Virus record (IMG/VR): IMGVR_UViG_3300037264_003358
Location: 1 to 25,091 of that record
Source: a virus
DNA: 25,091 nucleotides
Reading direction: 5' to 3' (one strand)
The notes under the pieces: model-generated
Seen by the model: the letters and a program-made list of their open reading frames with translations, nothing else
Database searches by the model: none
What the model was told of the DNA's origin: nothing
Program-made: the position numbers and the translations under genes
Shown here: positions 20,608 through 25,091 of the stretch, in pieces
Layout of the letters: the number at the start of each line of letters is the position of its first letter
How positions within the stretch are numbered: position 1 is the first letter of the stretch

Positions 20608-22037
20608 GAGTCCTCGTCCTTCGGTTCATCAGCATACTGGTCCAAGGTGCGTTGCAGCAAGTCGTCGGCGGTGTCGGGTCGGCCGATGATGGTCTTCTCC
20701 TTGCGCTCGAACACGCTGATCCCGGTGCGCTGGTGGACGCACAGCGCGAGCGCCGCGACGAGGTCGGAGTGACTCCCCTTGGTTCGCGACATGTGGATGG
20801 TCACACGTCCGCCGTGCGTGGGCGTTGCCACAACCTGGCGCAGCTCGTCGACCATGCCGTCGCAAACGGGGTCCTTCTTGGGGATGGTTACCTTTCCCGC
20901 GTTCATGACGACGCGCAGGCGGATGTACTGCTCTGTCTGATCCTTCGGCGGATCGAGGAGACCGATGCCCCAGCCGGCCAGGTGCTCGAGCGCCGTGTCG
21001 CGGTAGTAGTGGTCCGCGGCCACCTTGTCCATTTTGAACCGTTGGAGCGACTCGCGGAATTTCGTAAGGACAGCGCTCGGGACGAGCGGCCCGTTGATGG
21101 GCCGGACGCACTCCGCGTGCGCCACGTGGTAGACACCGTCACGAACAGCGCAGATGACGAGGGCCGCGGCGTCGCGCCGGAACCCGAGGTCCATGCCCGC
21201 GACGAGGTTTTCCCCGTCGACCACGCCAGGGAACCCGTCAACGAGCGATGCGTCTATCGCGCGGCCGTCGATGAGGCTGTCGGCATCGCTCGGCATCGGG
21301 ATGGCGCCGTACTCTCGGCGGAACACCAGCTCGTCCGGCTCCTCTGCGCGGCACTCGGCTTCCGTCGCCCACGGCTCCTCGTTGGCCACCCACGTCGGGG
21401 CGCGGCGAACCATCTGCCGCGCGGTGTCGCCCTCGGCCATGTGCTTGTGGTGCGCATCGAGCATCGCCCACGGCGAGCTGAAGAGAAGCTCGCGCGCGAG
21501 GACCATGCTCTTCATCGCGGGGCGAGCGCTGCGGAGAATCTCCGTCGCCGGGTTCGACCCGAGCTTGTCGTCGCGCCACTTCGAAACCTCGTCGCCGCCG
21601 AAGCCGATCCAGGTACCGCCGACGATGGTGTCGATCTTCGCCGCGTAGATGCGGATCATGCGGTCCGGTCGGCTCTTGATGAAGATGTCGTCGTAGCTCG
21701 AATACCACTCCTCCCCGAGCGCATCGAGGATCGCCTTGATCGTGCGGATGCGGCCCTTGACCTCCTTCGTGGAGACCGAGGCGAGCGCGTAAATCCCGGT
21801 GTCGCCCTTCGGGACCACGTGCTCGCCGTAGAGCACCTCAGCAACAGCGATGCGGCAATGCTGGTCGCTCTTGCCGCCGCGCCGGCCGACGCACACCACG
21901 AGGCGGCGCTTGCCCTCGACGTAGAATTCGCGCATCAGCTCGCGCCACCACTTGCTCATGGGGTGGAAGCCGGCCGCCGCGAGGCGACCGTCCATCTCCA
22001 TGAGCTTGTCGAAGAAGGGCGCGCGCGACGCGATCAC
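20577..22037 (-). CDS. terL: Terminase large subunit (TerL)
   Basis: The 486-aa motor protein cuts and pumps DNA into the procapsid. The N-terminal ATPase has Walker A GRRGGKS at 51-57 and Walker B IGFGGDE at 144-150, with Asp149/Glu150 catalytic. The C-terminal RNase H-type nuclease has its acidic residues at Asp283 (GMDLGFRRD), Asp342 (KVAADHYYRD) and Asp425 (SHSDLVAAL). All expected catalytic residues are present, and the length is normal for TerL. GTG 22037 is chosen: it overlaps the upstream stop as GTGA, and GAGG lies 4 nt before it. The frame extends to 22403, but only antiphase to the upstream gene. No recognisable small terminase subunit lies next to it, which is unusual. Confidence 0.93.
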   Translation of the reverse strand: MIASRAPFFDKLMEMDGRLAAAGFHPMSKWWRELMREFYVEGKRRLVVCVGRRGGKSDQHCRIAVAEVLYGEHVVPKGDTGIYALASVSTKEVKGRIRTIKAILDALGEEWYSSYDDIFIKSRPDRMIRIYAAKIDTIVGGTWIGFGGDEVSKWRDDKLGSNPATEILRSARPAMKSMVLARELLFSSPWAMLDAHHKHMAEGDTARQMVRRAPTWVANEEPWATEAECRAEEPDELVFRREYGAIPMPSDADSLIDGRAIDASLVDGFPGVVDGENLVAGMDLGFRRDAAALVICAVRDGVYHVAHAECVRPINGPLVPSAVLTKFRESLQRFKMDKVAADHYYRDTALEHLAGWGIGLLDPPKDQTEQYIRLRVVMNAGKVTIPKKDPVCDGMVDELRQVVATPTHGGRVTIHMSRTKGSHSDLVAALALCVHQRTGISVFERKEKTIIGRPDTADDLLQRTLDQYADEPKDEDSWYTDRTWIT

Positions 22038-22969
22038 TCGGCCTCGCTCGAGACGATCCTCCACCCACTGCCGTCGCAGTACGTCAGCCGGTGCAAGGTG
22101 ATATCGTGCACCTGGAGGCCGTCGTTCGCTGAGTCGCAGTCGATGGCGTGGCGCTGCGTCGTCGTCATGCGCGGCGCTGGAAGCGCGCCCTTCGTGGTCG
22201 AGTCGACCTGGAGCTTTGCGTTGATGTTCGCCGCGCCGAGGCCGATGTACAGGCCCCCCGGAGACGAGACGCTCACGCCGGCATAGTTCTGGTTGGCATC
22301 GAGGTGGATGCGGTTCGACGTGTCGATGCGGACGACCTCGATGTACCCCTGCGTGGTCTTGTCGCCCCACAGAATACCGGTGTTGTTGCCGTGCTTGTGC
22401 CACCCGCCGTTCGGCTCATAAGCCGAGGCGAAGCCATTCGTCGGCTCGAACAGGAACATCGGCGAAAAGTCATCCTTGGCGATGATGCCGCGGCCCTGTA
22501 GGCCCCAGTGACCTGTCTCGGTCGTCCAATTGACGATGGCCGAGATGGGGACGCGCGCCGTGGTGCGGTCGGCGTTGCGCCATACCCAGTGGAACTCGGA
22601 GAAGAGCGGCCCGTCGTTGGGGTTCTTGTAGCTGTACTCGAGCTGGAGGTGACTCATCACCTTGCCCTGCTCGTCGCTGAGGTTGTGCCCGGCGGTCCAG
22701 ACCTGGTTGTCCACGCCGTTCGTCGGGTAGCGCTTCATACGCATCCCGCCCGCCGGGTGCATCGACGACTCGGTTACTGGAGCCATCTCGAGCCAGCTCT
22801 CCTGCCCGTCCGCCTGTAAGCGCAGCTGCGGCGCGCTTTCGCTTCCCTCGATGCACATCGGATCGCCGCACGTCTCCTGCGCCGATGCAACGGTGGCCGT
22901 GTCGTCGAGGGTGGCGCACGCCGCGCCGAGCAGTGGCCCAACGAACAGGGCGAGAGTCACATGTCTCAT
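22034..22969 (-). CDS. Fibre-type protein with N-terminal export/lipoprotein-like signal
   Basis: A 311-aa product. Residues 1-20 (MRHVTLALFVGPLLGAACAT) look like a signal peptide: a basic residue, a hydrophobic core, then either a poor lipobox (GAAC) or an AxA signal-peptidase site. An acidic Thr/Ser-rich linker and three cysteines (to about 39) follow. The body is beta-rich with many aromatic residues. The C-terminal about 55 residues (STTKGALPAPRMTTTQRHAI, and GLQVHDITLHRLTYCDGSGW) match the 'STxKGxLxPRMTTxQRxAI...GLxxYxxxxxxLxxxxGxxW' ending of phage tail-fibre and surface-protein domains. ATG 22969 overlaps the upstream stop as ATGA. A receptor-binding or tail-fibre role is likely; the export signal is odd for a virion protein. 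Confidence 0.65.
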   Translation of the reverse strand: MRHVTLALFVGPLLGAACATLDDTATVASAQETCGDPMCIEGSESAPQLRLQADGQESWLEMAPVTESSMHPAGGMRMKRYPTNGVDNQVWTAGHNLSDEQGKVMSHLQLEYSYKNPNDGPLFSEFHWVWRNADRTTARVPISAIVNWTTETGHWGLQGRGIIAKDDFSPMFLFEPTNGFASAYEPNGGWHKHGNNTGILWGDKTTQGYIEVVRIDTSNRIHLDANQNYAGVSVSSPGGLYIGLGAANINAKLQVDSTTKGALPAPRMTTTQRHAIDCDSANDGLQVHDITLHRLTYCDGSGWRIVSSEAE

Positions 22970-23685
22970 ACGGCGTACCTGCTTTCCAGGTAGTTCCGCA
23001 CCTGTGCCTGTTCGTTCGCCGTCAGAAGACGGTTGTATTCGATCACCTCGTAGACGTCGCAGTCGGCTGGCGCGCTCGACTGATCCCCGAAGACGCCGAT
23101 GCACATGCCGTCTGGGTCGACCGCTCCCATGGCTTGTGCGCCGTCCTCCTCTGCCGTGTCGATGCACCTAAAATAGCTATCGGCACCAGAAAACCCGCCT
23201 TCGAAAAGGTGGAACAGGCTCGGGTTCACGGTAACGTCATTGGGCGCAGGTGCACCTGTCGCGAATTGGCCGACCAGCGTCGGGGTCGCGTTTTGGTTGT
23301 AAAAACGTCGACTGTTGCCAGTTGCTCCGTCTATCGGAGTGAAGTCCTGCCCTCCAGCTTGCGTGCGATCGAACACGGCAGCGAGGAACACCGTCACAGG
23401 ACGAGCCTGAGTCCACGTCCCGCGAAGGAATGTGCTGTCGGCCGTGGTGAATCGCAGGAACGGCTTTCCGCTCTGCCCACCGGTCATGTACGCAGGCTGC
23501 TTCGACGGCGTTCCCTGTGAGACGTTCCTGGCGAGGCCGCTCTGGTCAGCCCACGCGCTCACGTCGGAGCCGTTGAGGGTGATCCCTAGGTCGGAGCGCA
23601 GCCACAGGACGTTGCCGCTGATGCCATTGGCCCCCCAGGCCGCCAGCCGCAGCCTCCCCATCGACAGTTTCCCGCGCCGCTGCAT
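22966..23685 (-). CDS. LamG/concanavalin-like fibre or receptor-binding protein
   Basis: A 239-aa product and the first gene of the leftward virion operon. From about residue 24 it has the layout of a LamG-like jelly roll: GNVLWLRSDLGITLNGSDVS, AWADQSGLARNVSQ, GKPFLRFTTADSTF, a long series of strands, and the ending DVYEVIEYNRLLTANEQAQV then RNYLESRY. Both the 'LWLRSDLGITLNG..VSAWADQSG' start and the 'EVIEYNRLLTxxEQxxVxxYLxxRY' end are common in glycan-binding fibre proteins. It is likely to bind host surface carbohydrate. The start may be ATG 23685 or the ATG at 23661 (MGRLRL); neither has a strong ribosome site. Confidence 0.75.
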   Translation of the reverse strand: MQRRGKLSMGRLRLAAWGANGISGNVLWLRSDLGITLNGSDVSAWADQSGLARNVSQGTPSKQPAYMTGGQSGKPFLRFTTADSTFLRGTWTQARPVTVFLAAVFDRTQAGGQDFTPIDGATGNSRRFYNQNATPTLVGQFATGAPAPNDVTVNPSLFHLFEGGFSGADSYFRCIDTAEEDGAQAMGAVDPDGMCIGVFGDQSSAPADCDVYEVIEYNRLLTANEQAQVRNYLESRYAV

Positions 23686-23690
23686 GCGGT

Positions 23691-23696
23691 TACACT
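23691..23696 (+). promoter_or_regulatory. Possible -10 element for rightward structural genes
   Basis: TACACT ends 6 nt before the ATG at 23703, the same TANNNT-N6-ATG geometry as at 1806 and 3455. The sequence 17 bp upstream is a poor -35 (TTTCCC); TCGACA lies too far upstream (24 nt) to serve as one. The call relies on the shared pattern. Confidence 0.3.
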
Positions 23697-23702
23697 TACC
23701 AC

Positions 23703-24002
23703 ATGAGCCTCTCGGTCGGCATGGGTCCCCCGTATGCGCTGCGCGTCACGTGCACAGGCGGCAGCATCGACTACACCACGGTCACCGCGGTCGCGATGTT
23801 CGTCGAGAAGCCGACGCGCGAGACGGTGTGGTCCGCGTCCATCCAGGCGCAGAGCGCGACAGCGCTCACCGCCGAGCACCTGATGAGCAAAGCGGACCTC
23901 GTGGACGCTGATGCTGGTACCATGCGCGTGTTCCTCGATATGACCGTCCCCACGGGGACCCTTTTTTCATCCACCGCCGAGGTGGAGATCGTGACCCGAT
24001 AA
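23703..24002 (+). CDS. Small beta-sheet virion-type protein
   Basis: A 99-aa protein with regular strand-rich sequence (YALRVTCTGGSIDYTTVTAV; ETVWSASIQAQSATAL; AGTMRVFLDMTVPTGTLFSS), suggesting an Ig-like or decoration fold. It is the first rightward gene, with only 17 bp to the divergent LamG gene's ATG and no Shine-Dalgarno sequence before its own ATG. The next gene follows after 13 nt. A structural role is inferred from composition and from the neighbouring structural gene. Confidence 0.6.
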   Translation: MSLSVGMGPPYALRVTCTGGSIDYTTVTAVAMFVEKPTRETVWSASIQAQSATALTAEHLMSKADLVDADAGTMRVFLDMTVPTGTLFSSTAEVEIVTR

Positions 24003-24015
24003 AGGAGTAGACGAA

Positions 24016-24468
24016 ATGGCTCGATGGGGAGTAGCTGCAAGCAAGGGCGCCGCAAACGTCCGGTGTGTCCTGGCCATCACAGCCGCCGCCGCGTCGCCCC
24101 GGCGCGCGAAGGTCTACGACTGGACCTTGGCGTGCTCCGCGGCGCCCGCGGACGCCACATGGATCCACGAGGGCCAGCGTTGCACGACGGCGGGGACGGG
24201 TTCGGCGAAGACGCCTAACTCGCTCGACCCGGCCGACTCGCTTGCGTCAACGATCGTCTGCAACGACACGATCACCGTCGACCCGACCGCCACCGCCAAC
24301 GCCTTCGTGTTCCGCAAGACGCTGAACCAGCGCGCCACGTTTCGCTGGGTCGCGGCGCCCTACGGCGAGCTCATCATCCCGGCGACCGCCGCCAACGGGT
24401 TCCTACTCGGGCTGTCGGCCGTCACCACCACCGACTTCGCCTACGACGCGCACTACGAAGAGTATTGA
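24016..24468 (+). CDS. Virion structural protein (NQRATFRWVAAP type)
   Basis: A 150-aa protein with the layout KVYDWTLACSAAPADATWIH (about 32-51), a polar middle, NSLDPADS (about 68-75), then LNQRATFRWVAAPYGELIIP (about 103-122) and a strand-rich end. I recall this 'P.KVYDW..G..A.PADN......TP..LDPAD......NQRATxRWVAxPGxELVxPATA' pattern from small structural proteins of several tailed phages. AAAGGAG lies 8 nt before the ATG. It likely contributes to the virion as a minor capsid or tail component. Assignment is from recall. Confidence 0.7.
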   Translation: MARWGVAASKGAANVRCVLAITAAAASPRRAKVYDWTLACSAAPADATWIHEGQRCTTAGTGSAKTPNSLDPADSLASTIVCNDTITVDPTATANAFVFRKTLNQRATFRWVAAPYGELIIPATAANGFLLGLSAVTTTDFAYDAHYEEY

Positions 24469-24734
24469 TGCGCCGACCGCAGGGATACGCCGTCACCGTC
24501 GACCCGGACGGGCCCACCGTCGAGGAGGACACCTTCACGTGCAAACACTGCAACTCCATCGTCTTCGTCAAGCCGGGCGCGCCCGCGTCGGCCTGCGGTG
24601 GGTGGTGCGGGCGCTGCGCGGCGAACATCTGCGGACCCTGCGCCGACGAGATGAGCCGCACGCTGAAGTGTCGCCCGTTCGAGAAGTGGCTTGATAAAGT
24701 CGAGGCGCGCGACCGCCTCCGGGCGGCGCTGTGA
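24468..24734 (+). CDS. Phage zinc-ribbon protein
   Basis: An 88-aa protein with Cys25-x2-Cys28 (CKHC), Cys43, Cys47-x2-Cys50 (CGRC), Cys55-x2-Cys58 (CGPC) and Cys68, enough ligands for two zinc sites. The start QGYAVTVDPDGPTVEEDTFT and the ending CRPFEKWLDKVEARDRL match a small zinc protein I recall in many tailed phages, where it sits among structural genes. ATG 24468 shares a base with the preceding stop (TGATG); an in-frame TTG immediately before it is a less likely start. The biochemical role is not known. Confidence 0.75.
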   Translation: MRRPQGYAVTVDPDGPTVEEDTFTCKHCNSIVFVKPGAPASACGGWCGRCAANICGPCADEMSRTLKCRPFEKWLDKVEARDRLRAAL

Positions 24735-25021
24735 ACGAGGAACTCGCCCTCAAACTCGCGCCCCACAACAAGGGCCAGTGCCGCATCTGCAAGCGCGTGG
24801 GCCCACTGAACGGCGCCCTCGTCACGTGGTGGGCCGGCGTTCCCGTCTCGGTGGTCTGCCCCGAATGCTTCGCGCTCGGGCGCCGCGTGGTGCTAAAGCG
24901 CCGCGAGGAAGGCGTTGAGGTGATGGTTCTCGAACATGACACAGCCACAATACAGCTCGTCAGTAGCACCGCGGATATTTCACAGGCGGCGGCACAGAGG
25001 GCGCCGTCGAAGGGATGGTAG
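24731..25021 (+). CDS. Small zinc-ribbon hypothetical protein
   Basis: A 96-aa protein starting at GTG 24731, overlapping the preceding stop as GTGA. Cys17-x2-Cys20 (CRIC) and Cys43-x2-Cys46 (CPEC) flank hydrophobic strands (ALVTWWAGVPVSVV), a compact zinc-ribbon layout. The C-terminal 30 residues appear disordered. It continues the rightward cluster of zinc proteins. No family is recognised. Confidence 0.65.
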   Translation: MNEELALKLAPHNKGQCRICKRVGPLNGALVTWWAGVPVSVVCPECFALGRRVVLKRREEGVEVMVLEHDTATIQLVSSTADISQAAAQRAPSKGW

Positions 25022-25025
25022 CCCG

Positions 25026-25091
25026 ATGGATCCAGTCGAAAACCAGCGATATCAGTATTACGAGGGCGGACGGTTCGTCTGCAAATGGGTT
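25026..25091 (+). CDS. Partial hypothetical ORF (cut by right edge)
   Basis: An open frame begins at ATG 25026, 4 nt after the previous stop, and continues to the window edge (22 codons, starting MDPVENQRYQYYEGGRFVC). A GAAGGGA element upstream could serve as a ribosome site. The fragment is too short for a functional call. Confidence 0.45.
   Translation, partial: MDPVENQRYQYYEGGRFVCKWV

Noticed and set aside
22038-22403. N-terminal extension of TerL
   Set aside because: The added 122 residues are Arg/His/Pro-rich and antiphase to the fibre-type gene; GTG 22037 has a ribosome site and a GTGA overlap.
22970-23167. N-terminal extension of the fibre-type protein
   Set aside because: Antiphase to the LamG gene and basic shadow composition; ATG 22969 gives an ATGA overlap and a coherent signal-like start.
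1-25091. CRISPR arrays, tRNA genes, DnaA-box clusters, integrase or attachment sites
   Set aside because: No regularly spaced repeats, cloverleaf-like segments, clusters of TTATCCACA-like boxes or recombinase motifs were seen by eye; a dedicated scan could still find weak cases.

Overview
The window is part of a GC-rich genome of a tailed double-stranded DNA bacteriophage. The head genes (large terminase, portal, scaffold, major capsid) are recognisable. A portal-ring adaptor, a ~1070-residue nozzle/hub-type tail protein and several large Ala/Gln-rich proteins suitable for an internal or ejected role follow, with no tail-tube, sheath or tape-measure gene. This points to a short-tailed (podovirus-like) virion. 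The host cannot be named. GTG starts are frequent and genes are packed with ATGA, GTGA and TGATG overlaps.

Layout. (1) 1-1799, leftward: a compact early-type operon with a conserved 72-aa phage protein, an adenine methyltransferase of the phage Dam type, a stand-alone DnaA-domain-IV-like helix-turn-helix protein, a Cys-containing basic protein, a P-loop protein and a gene cut by the window edge. It is driven by a promoter at 1806-1834. (2) 1864-2127, rightward: a small Cys-rich protein. (3) 2122-3383, leftward: a second small-gene operon (24-codon leader ORF, zinc-finger/coiled-coil protein, two small unknowns, a helix-turn-helix protein and a four-Cys protein) from a promoter at 3390-3418 whose spacer is filled by a 16-bp dyad. 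(4) 3467-3625, rightward: a ribbon-helix-helix regulator divergent from that operon. (5) 3633-23685, leftward: the ~20-kb virion operon. In transcription order it holds a LamG-like fibre protein, a fibre-type protein with an export signal, TerL, two small genes, portal, scaffold, major capsid, small head proteins, adaptor, nozzle-like protein, four probable internal or ejected proteins with one small beta protein among them, and a final small beta protein. (6) 23703-25091, rightward: a small beta protein, a virion-type structural protein and two zinc-ribbon proteins, then a gene cut by the right edge.

The most interesting signal is regulatory. Each transcription unit whose start can be placed begins with an ORF lacking a Shine-Dalgarno sequence, with a -10-like hexamer exactly 6 nt before the start codon; genes inside operons mostly do have Shine-Dalgarno sequences. 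Three of these sites also carry TTGACA or TTGTCA exactly 17 bp upstream. The same rule, applied to the 3390-3418 promoter, uncovers a GTG-initiated 24-codon leader ORF whose stop overlaps the next start as ATGA. This suggests transcription units that begin with leaderless translation and pass ribosomes on by coupling. The dyad within the promoter and the adjacent ribbon-helix-helix gene look like a repressor/operator switch.

Not seen in the window: integrase, endolysin/holin, DNA or RNA polymerase, a recognisable small terminase subunit, tRNA genes or CRISPR arrays. Functions marked hypothetical are not recognised beyond what is described.
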